Assembly (NCBI GenBank): GCA_039000515.1
Contig: JBCFYV010000100.1
Coordinates: 20,002,471 to 20,066,470 of the forward strand
Direction of reading: 5' to 3'
Source of the DNA: Timema cristinae
Taxonomy: Eukaryota > Arthropoda > Insecta > Phasmatodea > Timematidae
DNA: 64,000 nucleotides
Below, one piece after another: positions 29,700 through 41,880 of the stretch. The position numbers and the translations under genes are program-made. The notes beneath the pieces are model-generated. The model was not told the origin of the DNA, did not search any database, and was given only the letters and a program-made list of their open reading frames with translations. The number at the start of each line of letters is the position of its first letter. The stretch's first letter is position 1.

Positions 29700-31770
29700 C
29701 ATTGTATTAAATATTTTACCTGGTTTCTTTCACTTCAAGACATCGAAACTAGTCATCAAAAATAAGACAAATCATCAGAGAAGCTAGTTAACAAATACTT
29801 TCATTTAAATTTTCACATATTCTTTAATTCCTTATTATCTCTTGTAACTCTATAAATACATTCATAACATCAACTTAAAAAATAAAATTTTGCTTTGTAC
29901 CAACTCAGTAGCTTCATTTTTTAAGAAAAGGTTGTTTATAGATAATATAATTTAAATATCAAATATATTTATAATAATTTATTGCTCCACAAATTTGGTC
30001 TTGAGCTTACAAGTTTTAGTAACCATTTAAATATTTTCTTATTTTACTTTTTTTAATAATTATGAATCTAATCTCATAACAATTAACATTATTTTTTATC
30101 CAAGCTACAATTAATTGTAAGTAATCGTAATATTTAGTCAACTTGTATTATAATTTCACTACTTATTTATAATTGTATTTCCCCGACTGTCCATATATTC
30201 GTTTACTATCCTATGATTATAATCTCACATTGAATATTTTATTCTATTAATATCAAACATTTCTAAATATGACTGTTCAAATGGGGGAGAATAGTGGGGC
30301 ACATATCGCGGCACAGTTCAAACCAGCACTGCCTACACTGGCAACACTTCCCGACACGTCACGATCCATAAGGTTCGTACTTTATAGCACTCTGAGGAAG
30401 TAGGATCAACTTCAACATTCTGAGGAGGAAAAGGAGACGGAAGGTGAAATAATATACTATCTGTAACAAAAACATCCTTTTTGTATCATCACAGTCAGAA
30501 AAAACAAAAAAGGTTAGTGTTTTTTATTACTGTTTGTGATTTGTGTGCCTCTTCATAACCAGAATTTTTTTTTAATATATTACTTTTCCCAGTTCATACC
30601 TAGTTTGCGTAACACTATGTTTGGGTACCTGACTATCTTCTTTTACTTAAGCAAATAAAAATATTTACCATGATTGTTTAGTTTGGATTACTTTTCACAT
30701 AATAATGTATTTAGCCCTGAAAACACTAGACTTAATTTTTTGCAATATCTAAAATAAACTACTATGAATTAAAAGATATATACTAAGTGTATAAACTAGA
30801 ATAATTAACGTAAAAAGAATCTTAGTTTCCTCTGCGCATAGGAAAGTCTAACGTAATTATCAAGTGAGATTCCTAATAAAAGCAATGTTAAACTGTAGTT
30901 CTAGCATCTAACACCACGTCGCAGCATGGTCGAGTTAAACCGATAGCACTTTGATGTCTTCAGAGTTGTGGAACTATTTTCTTCTTCCTCCCAAAAAAAA
31001 CCCTTCCCAACGTCTTTCTTATACTGTCACCCAGAACATAGCACACTCCATTAATTATCTTACTCATTTGCCTATTAGCTCGAAAGGTGGACACCTAATA
31101 TTTTTACACCTAGCTCAATTATTACAATATTGCCAGCATTTGTTTAAGGTGTAAATACAACTCAATTTTATAGTCTGCCCGTAAGGAGCCTAGAAAATAG
31201 TCTTGAAATAGAAAGAAAGACACCAAGAAAATTTACAATTAATAACTTGGGATCACATCACTGTCTCAAGTTAAAACTTAGCATATTTCCCTTCCATAAA
31301 GATAAAATGAGAATTTACTACAGTTTTTGAAATATTTCATCTCAAATTGTATTTTTATGAACTTGAAAGTCACAAAATTAAATTTTTAGAACATAATTTT
31401 TGTCATAGCATGTTTCGAAAACTTTATACCATGGTGAAGACTTGATATTTTATCTTGATTAAGACTCCAAATATACTTACGGCTGTATGAAAATTTAACA
31501 TTTTCCCTAAATTTTAAAGCTATAAGCTATAACTCAGAAAACTACAGTTTTATGGATATTCACAAGTCATCAATCAATAATAGTTATGCTAAATTTAAAA
31601 ATTGTTATTTCAATGATTGATTTCATATTACACCCAGATCTACTTTCTTGTATTCATACGTTAAGTCATGAGATGTGCATCTGTTGTCCGATGTAAGAAC
31701 AATAGTTTGAGACACAGTGTGCAGCTCTGGGTGACCTTGGCACATATCTCGCGAGAGCGGATACTGGTCC
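29700..31770. other. AT-rich intergenic DNA
   Basis: I see no gene. The stretch 30290-30480 is slightly richer in G and C, but has no domain-bearing frame or clear splice pattern. Confidence 0.4.
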
Positions 31771-31773
31771 ATA

Positions 31774-32318
31774 CACTAGCGCCTCGCAACAATGGACCAG
31801 ATGAGGTGAGTTTACACGAGCTCTAACCTCGTGTGCGTCAGTCAATACATACACTAGCGCCTCGCAACAATGGACCAGATGAGGTGAGTTTACACGAGCT
31901 CTAACCTCGTGTGCGTCAGTCATACATACACTAGCGCCTCGCAACAATGGACCAGATGAGGTGAGTTTACACGAGCTCTAACCTCGTGTGCGTCAGTCAA
32001 TACATACACTAGCGCCTCGCAACAATGGACCAGATGAGGTGAGTTTACACGAGCTCTAACCTCGTGTGCGTCAGTCAATACATACACTAGCGCCTCGCAA
32101 CAATGGACCAGATGAGGTGAGTTTACACGAGCTCTAACCTCGTGTGCGTCAGTCAATACATACACTAGCGCCTCGCAACAATGGACCAGATGAGGTGAGT
32201 TTACACGAGCTCTAACCTCGTGTGCGTCAGTCAATACATACACTAGCGCCTCGCAACAATGGACCAGATGAGGTGAGTTTACACGAGCTCTAACCTCGTG
32301 TGCGTCAGTCAATACATA
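31774..32318. repeat. 78-bp tandem array, 7 nearly identical copies
   Basis: Units start with CACTAGCGCCTCGCAAC at 31774, 31852, 31929, 32007, 32085, 32163 and 32241. The only change I see between units 2 to 7 is one missing A near 31921. Minus-strand frames stay open with a 26-residue period. Such homogeneity means a recent expansion or gene conversion, or an assembly effect. Confidence 0.95.
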
Positions 32319-32319
32319 C

Positions 32320-32420
32320 ACACGAAGGTACTCAAGATAAATCCACCGACCCCCGGTGGATATGAACCCATAGATATCGTGTCCTGAGGCGAGCACTTTA
32401 CCCCAAGTTCACCGAGGTCA
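32320..32420 (-). repeat. tRNA-like repeat head
   Basis: On the minus strand, GACCTCGGTGAACTTGGGGT and AAAGTGCTCGCCT are followed by GGGTTCATATCCACC, in A-box/B-box spacing. A related plus-strand sequence lies at 37408-37480. Confidence 0.6.
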
Positions 32421-32545
32421 ACTTGCTTTATTATTTTTGTTTTTTTTATGGTTATTGTTGATAATATATATATTAAAAGTGACAAGCGCAGATTATATTA
32501 TTTGACGTATGAAAACGTGAAAGTAGAGTTTGTAACTTTCTAAAC

Positions 32546-32935
32546 GCGCTTTGGTGGCCAAATGGTCTAAGGCGTCCATCTCGAAATAGACTGGGCCACC
32601 AATGACGGCGAAATCGGGGTTTGAATTCCGGCTGGGTGTACTGAAGGATGTTTTACCTAATTTGTTTTCCACTCTCCCTCCACGAAAATGTGGGTACACT
32701 TCCTCTAATCTAATATCTCATCCATAACATTATTATTATTATTATTATTATTAGCACCACGTCTTACTACCCATTCGGGTTATACGCACTTACGCTAATG
32801 TGTAATGGTAGGGTGATTGTGAGATGAAATGAAGGACCTACAGTTTAACGTGGAATCCGAACCACGGCTCATCCATAACAAATTAACGTAATTAGTAAAT
32901 ATATACATACAGCTCGAACGGGACGCGGTACTAAA
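32546..32935 (+). repeat. tRNA-derived SINE, family A, interrupted by a family-B SINE
   Basis: Head CTTTGGTGGCCAAATGGTCT, B box GGGGTTTGAATTCCGG and the body run to 32729. A family-B fragment then interrupts, after which the A element resumes at 32868 and finishes with a shortened tail (CTCGAACGGGACGCGGTACT). Confidence 0.9.
32730..32867 (-). repeat. 5'-truncated family-B SINE nested in family A
   Basis: Only the 3' half is present (CCGTGGTTCGGATTCCACG to the ATT tail). CTCATCCATAACA flanks both sides (32717-32729 and 32868-32880). The 5' truncation plus the 13-bp duplication are what LINE-type target-primed reverse transcription produces. Confidence 0.95.
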
Positions 32936-32945
32936 AGCTTTTGGA

Positions 32946-33050
32946 CCCGAAGCGGGTAGCCACGTGATCTAACGCGCTAATCCATGTTATACTAAACTGC
33001 CGAGGAAGGGAAGATTGGGGTTCGATTCCAGTCGGGTGCAATGAGGGTAC
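32946..33050 (+). repeat. Family-A SINE, 5' half only
   Basis: Head CCCGAAGCGGGTAGCCACG and B box GGGGTTCGATTCCAGTCGGG are clear, but the match stops at GAGGGTAC near 33050. Confidence 0.8.
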
Positions 33051-33287
33051 ATAGGTGTATCTGCCAGATAAGGAAGGCTCTTCCTATGAAAAGTGTAGCC
33101 CAGCTTCGACTCGTGCATTCAGAATTATGCTCGAGTATCCAACCAGACGTAGTTTGCCTCCTCCAACAAAACGCTGGTGCACTTTTTCAAAATGTGATCT
33201 TAATCATTGTGTTCTTAAATGTGTGTAACATACGTTTCCCTAAACAAAGCCCTAGACAAGAAAAACCTATCGAGCTCCGATTTTTTT
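33051..33287. other. Unassigned segment between two SINE pieces
   Basis: It is somewhat less AT-rich than usual and open in one plus-strand frame, but shows no recognised motif. Confidence 0.35.
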
Positions 33288-33506
33288 ATCACCGCGTCTT
33301 ACTACTCGTTCGGGTTTAAGCTCATGTACTAATTACGCTAATGGGTTTAGGGATTAGGAAGATTATATTATAGGAAGTGTACCCGCATTTGCATGGGAAA
33401 ACCACCCTCAGTACACCCGACTGAGATTCGAACCTCAAGCTCCCTGTCATCAGCCGTCTAGTTTACTGCGAGAGTAGAACCTTAAACCATGCGGCCACCG
33501 AAGTGG
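33288..33506 (-). repeat. tRNA-derived SINE, family A
   Basis: Complete on the minus strand, from CCACTTCGGTGGCCGCATGG through B box and body to the tail (CGAACGAGTAGTAAGACGCG). Confidence 0.9.
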
Positions 33507-33539
33507 ATTTCTGATTATCAACAGTTTAATTTAAGGAAT

Positions 33540-33690
33540 AGGGGGGAGGAGTTTTTAGAGGAATTGCAACGGCATTAGTGTGGAAAGTTGAAGAGAAAAA
33601 GCCATGTATGAATCCCAATTCCGGGCGGTTATTCGATACGCGTCATCAACCCAGTCTAGTGTGAGCCTGACTACTAAGACCATGTAACCA
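33540..33690 (-). repeat. Family-A SINE fragment, diverged
   Basis: The words TTTTAGAGGAATTGCAACGG, GTGGAAAGTTGAAGAG and ATGAATCCCAATTCCGGGCG fit the body and B box of family A. Head and tail are lost or blurred. Confidence 0.5.
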
Positions 33691-33699
33691 TACAGTGCT

Positions 33700-34570
33700 G
33701 GTGATTCATCGGTTCAGTACTCTAAGGGTGGGGGGAACTTAGGTTCAGTAGACAGACAGATCTAAGGTGTAGGATCGAAGGAAGGATATAGAGCTTCAGA
33801 AATAAATTATACATATTCCCTAGCTACACCTACCTGTCTTTTATCCGTGCAATATAAATTAAATAGGTTGGCTAAGACTCCTAATACCCGTAGCTACAGT
33901 TGTATTTTCATAGAAAGACCGTTATTTGAAAGTGGAAACTCATTTTGTCACAATGGCGGAAAAAATAATTCAATTGATGAGCTTTTATCAAAAATAGCCC
34001 TGGTCAAAAACTACACATTTTCAGGAGAAGGTAAAAACAACCCTCTTGTTCTGTATTAAAAATTAACGTTCCAATTTTTTTTTTAAAAGAACTAGATAAT
34101 ATTTCACCTAAAATGTTTCTGTCCTTAACATTTTTGCATTTGTCAGCAGTCTGTAAAAAAAATGAGTAAACTTTATATCCTGTGACAAAAGTTGTTTTAG
34201 AAAGAAAAATATACCCATTGATCCAAATGAAAGGATTCTCATTTGATTATTTAGAGAAATAGTTAGGCTTAAGTTAGGTTAAGACTCATACCTGCATTGT
34301 GGGTGCGTGTAGACAACCACCTGTGGTGTAATCTGGGTGCTAATAGACTACACATAAGGTGACCGAATGCCATGTCCCTTCCGTTTAGTAATACCATTCG
34401 ATCTTCTTTTATATATAAAGAAATCAAGTGAATTACATTTAAAAGTTGCCCGCCGATGCTTACACGCGGGTCCACACCGAGTGCGAAACTCGGGCGGGTG
34501 GCGTGTATCTGGCGATTATCGTTTAGTGTGCACCAGGCTTTAGGTTCACACAAGCTGTATTTATCTCAAG
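33700..34570. other. Intergenic DNA, one possible transposon end
   Basis: Mostly featureless. Near 34535, read on the minus strand, AAAGCCTGGTGCACACTAAA resembles a DNA-transposon terminus, but no partner end was found. Confidence 0.35.
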
Positions 34571-34584
34571 AACGTCAACACTAT

Positions 34585-34863
34585 TATTATTATTATTAGC
34601 ACCGCGTCTTACTACCCGTTCGGGTTATACGCACTTACGCTAATGTGTAATGGTAGGGTGATTGTGAGGAGAAATGGAGGACCTACAGTTTAACGTGGAA
34701 TCCGAACCACGGTGGAGACCTGGCATTCCTCACATTCACAAGATGTCTTGTCAGAGGTGAAGGAAGGGTTTGGAAATCAGATAAATCTTTGCCGGGACCG
34801 AGGATCGAACCCCGGCCGCCAGCACAGAAGTCTGACACCTTACCCCTAGACCACCAGGTCACC
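34585..34863 (-). repeat. tRNA-derived SINE, family B, with target duplication
   Basis: Full length. AACGTCAACACTAT (34571-34584) and AACGTCAATACTAT (34864-34877) flank it, 13 of 14 identical. Confidence 0.95.
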
Positions 34864-35020
34864 AACGTCAATACTATTTGCATTACAAAATTAGTTACAA
34901 TGAAACAATAACAGTAATTACAATTCTCTTCTTACAATCACGTATAGACTGTAGCGCTTGGTGGTTGAATGCTAAAATTACGTTTAGCAAATAATTACTA
35001 TAGACTTCATATATAAGTCA

Positions 35021-35793
35021 TTCACGAGCTAAGTTTACCTGGATGACAGCTCGAAATGTTACTAGAAGTAATCCCTAATATATCACTACGCCAACAGCTG
35101 ACATCTATCACTTTGGATCACTGTAATGAAAACAGATGGTAATATATTAATCTGATAGCTAACCACAGTAATTTAGGCCAATATTGTTTATATATTTATT
35201 TGAGGACAGACACAAAGTTTATTTATAGTTTTATTCCACTTAAAAAAATTCACACTACTTTCACACACACTTCTAAAGAACATAGCTTCAAAATGGCGAC
35301 TGACGAATTTAAACCATAAAGTTGAACATGACGGTAAACAAGTTTTTTACAATGATGCAGACACGCAGTTGATGAAAATATTTTATTCGGTTAAATATTT
35401 CAAAATAAGATAAAATATTCATAAAATCATTTATTGTATGTAAAAAAAATGACAACCATTTTCTCTTTTCCAAGTAAATACGATGCCTGTATTAAAAGAT
35501 ATTGATGTGTGCACTATATTACACAAAATAAATAACGTTCCAAAACGAAGAATAAGTACTTTTAATTATATTTAAAATAGTGTTTCGAGTTGGATAAAAA
35601 GAAATTATTTAAAAAATGCCTTCAAGGCAATTATGAAAAAACTTAAGTTTACGTTATTTTAAATGTAATATATAACCGGTAATTAAAGATCTTTACATTT
35701 ATAGTAAAATTGTGATCTTTTACAAGTGTTGGCAGCCCTAAACCTAAACATATGATTTTCGAACTGTCATCCGGGTAAAAACCTATCGTGAAC
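35021..35793. mobile_element. Non-autonomous TIR transposon, copy 1
   Basis: The left end TTCACGAGCTAAGTTTACCT and the right end, inverted, TTCACGATAGGTTTTTACCC continue into GGATGACAG(C/T)TCGAAA on both sides, giving TIRs of about 38 bp. The 773-bp body has no transposase. A copy with the same ends lies at 53876-54643, similar through its whole length. Confidence 0.8.
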
Positions 35794-35834
35794 GGACTTT
35801 AAGATGGGAGATATGTATGGTAATTTGATAATAA

Positions 35835-35930
35835 ATTCTCCCGTATTCAAACACCAATTTTTCTGTCAACGGCAGCTAAAAACAGCGAGAGCCTAATGCC
35901 TAAGCATGCCCAGCCATTACGTTTTCTGAA
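35835..35930 (-). repeat. SINE head fragment
   Basis: The words TATTCAAACACCAATTTTTC and GTCAACGGCAGCTAAAAAC resemble a diverged family-A B box and anticodon region on the minus strand. Confidence 0.4.
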
Positions 35931-35963
35931 TTAAGAAATAATAGACTTAAGTAATTGCACAGT

Positions 35964-36208
35964 CAACGAAGTTACAACGTTGGGAAACTCGAGCAACTGC
36001 TGCTTAGTTGTAAGAGCAACGAAGTTACAACGTTGGGAAACTCGAGCAACTGCTGCTTAGTTGTAAGAGCAACGAAGTTACAACGTTGGGAAACTCGAGC
36101 AACTGCTGCTTAGTTGTAGGAGCAACGAAGTTACAACGTTGGGAAACTTGAGCAACTGCTGCTTAGTTGTAAGAGCAACGAAGTTACAACGTTGGGAAAC
36201 TTGAGCAA
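35964..36208. repeat. 53-bp tandem array, 5 copies
   Basis: Units start with CAACGAAGTTACAACGTTGG at 35964, 36017, 36070, 36123 and 36176, spaced exactly 53 bp. Two changes mark the later units (CTCGAG to CTTGAG). GTTACAACGTTG gives each unit a small internal inverted repeat. Confidence 0.95.
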
Positions 36209-36433
36209 ATTTTGCCCAGTTGGGCGGGAAATATCATGTAATACATTTAAACCAGTACGGCGAGGTCAATCCTTGAAACAAAAACTGGTTACAAAAGAGA
36301 GGTGCCATTATTTTATTTCGTCGAGAGTACCAGCCAGTTGTTTTAGTCGGGGACAAGGTTATTTGATGTGCACATACCATAATATTCAAACAGACACAGC
36401 GTATTACAACCAGCCCGACCTATTCGCCTACTT

Positions 36434-36653
36434 TTAGCATCACGTCTTACTACACACTTATGTAGTAATTACGCTAATATTTTTGGGGATTATGAGAGTT
36501 TTGTTTAGAAGAAATTTATCCGCATTTGCGTGGAGGCAATGGAAAACAATTTTACCCTCAGTACACCCGACCGAGATTCTAACCTCAATCTCCCCCTCAT
36601 CAGCAGTCTCTACTACGTGAGTAGCGCATTAGACCATGCGGCCACGAAACGGG
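36434..36653 (-). repeat. tRNA-derived SINE, family A
   Basis: Head (CCCGTTTCGTGGCCGCATGG), B box, CGCAAATGCGGATAAATTTC body and a shortened tail lacking the CCGAACGGG word. Confidence 0.85.
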
Positions 36654-36815
36654 CTATTCGCATAATCACACTAATGGGATAAGGAAAGTAGAAAATAATA
36701 TATATACATCCCACTTGGCATGGAGGGAAACACACCTCGGCAAATCCAGCCTAGATTCGAACCCCGACATTTCGCCAGCAGCAAACAATATTCTAAAGTG
36801 GTTCGTGCCCGAACG
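36654..36815 (-). repeat. Family-A SINE fragment adjoining the previous copy
   Basis: The words CGCATAATCACACTAATGGG and ATTCGAACCCCGACATTTCG match the tail side and B box of the family in the same orientation, so two copies sit head to tail. Confidence 0.6.
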
Positions 36816-37150
36816 TGACAGTCCCTTAGAGTCGTAGAGTGTGTCGAGATGTGTTTTGCTCTGGAAGGTTCTTTCTCTAGTTCACAGCACGTCAATGAAA
36901 CCAAAACGTAGTCCAAACTAGATGCTGTTCGCCAAGTCTCGTCCCTCATTGAACGGTGTCAAGGACAAACTCACTCTCCCCTTGCTAAACAGAGCGAGGC
37001 ACTGCACTTCCCGTTGAGGCAGACATCCTGACATTCCTTAGCACACACGTTGTACGTCACACACAGCTGCGCGCGCAACCAACACTGTAACAGTACGGGG
37101 GCGAGGCTACCATTGCCACATGCACGCTAATTTATTTATTGTTTCATTCT
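36816..37150. other. Unassigned segment, moderately GC-rich
   Basis: No recognised feature. GCTGCGCGCGCAACC near 37070 is the only composition anomaly. Confidence 0.35.
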
Positions 37151-37155
37151 CATTT

Positions 37156-37380
37156 TTAGCACCGCGTCTTACTACGCTTTCTGGTTGTACGCATATGTAA
37201 TAATTACAAGGGTTGAATTTAGAGGAAGTGAACTCATATTTGCGTGGAAGGAGAGTGAAACAACCCCCCCCCCCCGCCCAAGTAGACCTGACCAGGATTA
37301 GAACCCCAAAGTCCCCATCATCAGCAGGTAAGTCTAACACAATAGTGACGCCTTAGACCATTCGATCATGAAAGCAGGTT
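37156..37380 (-). repeat. tRNA-derived SINE, family A
   Basis: Complete on the minus strand, with a run of C at 37265-37277 in the place of the CCACCCTCAGT linker and a mutated tail (CAGAAAGCGTAGTAAGACGC). Confidence 0.85.
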
Positions 37381-37407
37381 TAATATACTACACATGCTTT
37401 CAAATAG

Positions 37408-37480
37408 ACCTAAATGGTCTTGGGATAAAGTGCTCACCTAAGAACCCGATGTTCGTGGGTTCAAACCCAGCCGGGGTCAA
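37408..37480 (+). repeat. tRNA-like repeat head
   Basis: AATGGTCTTGGGATAAAGTG (A-box region) and GTGGGTTCAAACCCAGCCGG (B box) lie at tRNA spacing. It is related to 32320-32420. Confidence 0.6.
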
Positions 37481-37619
37481 CGGAATTTTGAGCAATAAAA
37501 ATATGTAGCACAACTTCCTTCGGAAGGTAAGTAAAACCGTTTCGGTCCCATGTCGATTGTTGCATGTAAAATAAGCCTGGAAGGTATGTGAAAATACCTT
37601 TATCGGCAACATGGGTAGG

Positions 37620-40400
37620 CGCTTTCACTCTCGCTCATAGAAATTCTCGTGTGTTCATATAATCCATCGGTTCATAAAGTGCACGTTAGATAACCCAATA
37701 AATTTTAAAAACTTTCAAAACAATTAAATTGATGGTAAAATACATCTATGAACATGAGTCGTTTCCTCTTCCGTTCGGGGTAAATCAGAAAAACTTTCAA
37801 GGTGGAAGAGTTAAAAATTGTATAATATTGACTCAAATACAAAAACCTGAAGGAAAAGATAATCAGGTTTTCATCATGTCCGTTTTTTTTAGTATATCCA
37901 TAATATAATATATATAATTTTATATATATACTCGAAAAGGTTTTTAAATAATTAAATTAATGTACTTTGAACTTGGTCAGGTAACTTATCAAAATATTCT
38001 CTCAGGACCACCCCTTGTTTATTCTCATTTGTTTTCCCCCAAAGGCATGGTCTGTTCTCAATGGACAATATTCATTATTGACACGATTCAAACCCAACAC
38101 AGACTTGTAAAATACTCTACACACTGTTCCTGTCAGTGTGAAAGCACGCATTCCAGACTACACACCACCACAGCTTCACCCATCGTCAGGGAACCTGACA
38201 ACCCGTCCCAGTCGACAATCAGTGCCTGACCTGTGAAGAGCCCCATTTATATCAATGCACGACTACTCATCAGGTTTCCATCGGGTCCAGAACCTGACCA
38301 GACAAACCTCATATTGTGAAAATGCCGTGAGAGCTCTCAAGGTGACCTGGCATGTGTTTGGGGAGCGGGTGAGAGGTCAGTCAGTCCAAACCACCATCAG
38401 TCCATCAGTATGCCGCTTAGTGCCATGAAGCAAGCGTGAAGATCTCCTGGGTTTATTTTGTTACAATTGTTTAGTGTGAAGTATTAAGGATATTGACATC
38501 ACTTTAGAAGACAACCCTTCAACCAACCTTTTCTTTTCAATTCCCCTTTAATCTCTGTTTTATAACAATAAGTGCAATTGCTGTACTCAAAGTTTCTTCT
38601 ATACTAAAAGCAAAAACAAAAGCCCGTCCAGCATCATCCAATCTCAATTTCAGACTGATATGTGTATGCAAAGCCTCAGTTCAGACTGATCAATCAAAAT
38701 TGAAATCTGGACTGATCGAGTGTGGAGCCCTTTACTGAGATTTGTGGGGCTATAATGTTTTGGTAGTGATAGGGTGGCAAGAAGTGGACAAATGGGGGTG
38801 GCCAGAAGTGGACAAATGGAGGTGGTCAGCCAACATGGAACTATTGTGATATGGCTTCTCTTAAATGTTTGTAAACAACTTCAGCAGTAACTACCACTTT
38901 TCTTACCATCATTTACCAAGACTAACAATGTTCTATTTTTAGATTGTGCCTCTGTAAATTTTTCCACTTTGATCTGATGCTGTCCCAAGGAGTTGGGACT
39001 CCAGTTTGCAATAATATATAGGATTTCATTTTTTTAAATATATATATATATGAAGCTTGTTGAAACGCATTTATTCTGTTTTTATTTGTAGTTGAAACAT
39101 TTTTATTGAGCGAACATTTCGTTTGTATTACCATATTTAACACCCATACAGGTGATCGCATGGATAAAGGCATAAGATTCCATATCTTGTTTACAGTCTA
39201 CGAAAATTGTTGCACGGCTGAATGTAGATGCAAAAACCGACACCTGTATAAGGTTTCTATTTATAGAAATTATGGACCACTGGTAGCTTTGTCCCTGGAA
39301 ATTCAACATTAGCAAACTATGAAAAAGTAGCTTGGCCTCAGGAACACCCAGATCTAACAAGTTTAACCTTTTATAATTCGTGAATTGTAATGATTCGAAA
39401 TCAGTGAATCCCTATTCATAGCTTATAATTATAGACGTGTTAAAAAAGTGCAATAAAATTTTGATGGTCGAATGACCTTACGGTAATTTTCCAGTTTTTA
39501 AAGAGTTGTTTTGGGACAAAATATATATGTTTAGTTTGACATTTGATGAGATATTTTTTTAATGAAAATAAAAGTTTTCTTAAAATTCCACTAAGCTCAT
39601 GACGACATTCAAGAGCTGTTGATACTAACATTTGTAGAAAATTAAACTAAATGCATCTAATATAGCAATATATTTATTTTGCTCAAAAAAATGTGTTATA
39701 AGAGTTGCGAAATAAAAACTGGCCTTAATTCCCATCCCCTTAAGTGTTATTTTGCATTCAAACACCCCCAAACCCTCTCTTTTAATAAAAAAAAACTACC
39801 TTTATATTCACTAATAAAAATACAAAGTGAAGGTACTTCCTAGTTATGAGTGAAATAAAAATAATTAACTAGTGGTAATCAGTCAGGATGACATCAACCA
39901 TACTAATTAACCTAACATCTTCATGATTTTGATTGGCACTAATGTGTTATGTTGGTTGGTAGCATTGGTGAGAGAATTTATGGATAGCCGGGCTCGCAAT
40001 ATGATGAGTGTACACAGAGAGAATCAGTCCTGACAACTGAACCAAACTAAATTTGGGGAAATATGACAACCTGGGCACGAGAATCGAATACAGGCAGGGC
40101 CACTCTTATCAGACGCGAGACCCTGGGTAAACTTTTTTGAGAGACCTCTAGATTTTTGGCTACCCACATCCACATCCCCCAAAAAAGTATCGGTGATATT
40201 TTGTTTTCTGAGTCTTGGAAAAATGTGAAGATACTTTTATTGCCCTATATGGTAAGATAGAAATGTGTCACTGAAAAGGGGAAATTTGGTGACGTCTAAA
40301 ACGTTTTTTTTTTTCGGAATTTGGCGGCAATGAGCCTTGCGATCTTGCAAGTACAGCTTGACACGTGGCTTGGAATGTAAATATATATACCAGCTTTTGG
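37620..40400. other. Unexplained intergenic DNA
   Basis: The segment 37960-38420 is less AT-rich and contains several GTCAGT words and open frames of up to 89 codons, which could be an untranslated or promoter region of an unseen gene. At 39086-39312 a plus-strand frame is open on both sides of its first ATG, but I recognise no domain. A (TA)n run lies near 39040. Confidence 0.35.
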
Positions 40401-40404
40401 AAAT

Positions 40405-40495
40405 ATCAGGTCCGACACCTTGGTTCAGTCGGTAGCTTGTTTGTCTAAGCTAGGGGTCCCGGGTCCGATTCCCGGCTAGAGGCAATATAAATAAA
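40405..40495 (+). repeat. tRNA-like SINE head or pseudo-tRNA
   Basis: GTCCGACACCTTGGTTCAGT and GGGTCCGATTCCCGGCTAG give A and B boxes. It is the same family as 25322-25405 and is followed by an AATAAATAAA stretch. Confidence 0.7.
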
Positions 40496-40499
40496 CGCT

Positions 40500-41295
40500 T
40501 GTAGATGTGCCCACTCACTTTCGGTTATCGAAGAAGCCGTCACCTTACGCTCCACGCTATTAATCACCACTCACTCGCAGTTGTCAGAGAAGTCACGACC
40601 TGCCGGCCATTCATCCAAACTGAAAACGGCTTGTGTGTGTTTGAAGATATTCGTCGCATAGGTTTATCTAGAACAATGATGATCCTCCAAGTTTCTTGTC
40701 TGAGGGTTAAGTTCACCACACACACAGTCCAAGCCTTCAGATAACTGATCGAAGCAGAAAACCGCATGTGCGTAGTACTTTTTCTCAGAAACCCAGAACT
40801 TTTGGCTAGACAGATTTTTGCCTTCGCGATGTCATGGTAAAAAAGCAATAACCTAGAATTTTTAAGGAAATTTATTGATGTATATCAATTACATCTTTCT
40901 TTATGGAAAGTTAAAGATAAGTGCTACAGAATAGAAACCTTAGGCAAAAAGGAGAGATGGTCAATTATTTGGGGCAATTCGGCTCTGCTCTTCCAAACTT
41001 CGACCTGTTGCTAAAAACTTTAAAGTAGCAATCAATCTTTCTAATAGTACGCATTTTTGTGTTTTCCTTCCTTATTAATGGTTCTACAAAATTTAGTAAA
41101 ATTTGTAATGATTCCTCTCTCAAACGTAGATAGTTTTTAAAATCTTTATTGCTTGAAAATCTAAGTTCTCATAGGTATCATTTGTGACAAGGTACTCCTT
41201 TTTTGTAATCACTCTTAAACCCTCAAGCCCTTTTCCCACCTTTTTGGTGTAGTTATCAACAACGAGCATATTTTTTTCCACGAGAGGCCCAATGT
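40500..41295. other. Intergenic DNA with overlapping short open frames
   Basis: Both strands are open for about 80-94 codons around 40505-40848, without recognisable motifs. Nothing else was seen. Confidence 0.35.
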
Positions 41296-41296
41296 T

Positions 41297-41297
41297 T

Positions 41298-41338
<41 letters not shown>
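41297..41338. repeat. (CT)n(CA)n microsatellite
   Basis: About 22 bases of CT followed by about 18 bases of CA. A shorter CTCTCTCTCTGTGTGTTGTG tract lies at 41393-41413. Confidence 0.95.
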
Positions 41339-41880
41339 GTTTTTCTGGTTGTACTGAAGGCCGATCCTCGCCTACGAGTCCTAGGATAAATTCTCTCTCT
41401 CTCTGTGTGTTGTGTGGGGGTGAATACCCCAATGACCTGTAGGCCGTTAACTGAGAGAACTTATCCTTCAGTTATCGAACTGATCTAATGTGTGCCGGTT
41501 TTAGATCACCAATTTCAGTCCTGGCCTGCACATCACTGCCTCCGACGCTTTGGTGTTTGCGAAACCGAAGAAAGCGTTGTCACACCATGAACATATGAAG
41601 TACCAAATAACCGTGTTGCCGTAGCTCACAAGACGGTTCACTGACTGGAAAATGTGATACACTTCACGTAACGTAACAGTTATCCCCAAGACAGGACTAA
41701 ATGGATGATGGCTTCAAAATAAAATCACGTCGAGAAAATGTACGTTACATTACGTTACTTACTTGATCCTGATCTCAGCAGACAATAAAGGACTTTGAGC
41801 CATTAAGAGTGATGTGGCGAGCCGGAAGACACGAAATAGGAACTCCATCCCGTGTTATAGGGACCTACATGAGCTGACTG

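Noticed and set aside
35964..36208. CRISPR-like array
   Set aside because: The 53-bp units are continuous tandem copies without unique spacers, in a eukaryotic setting.
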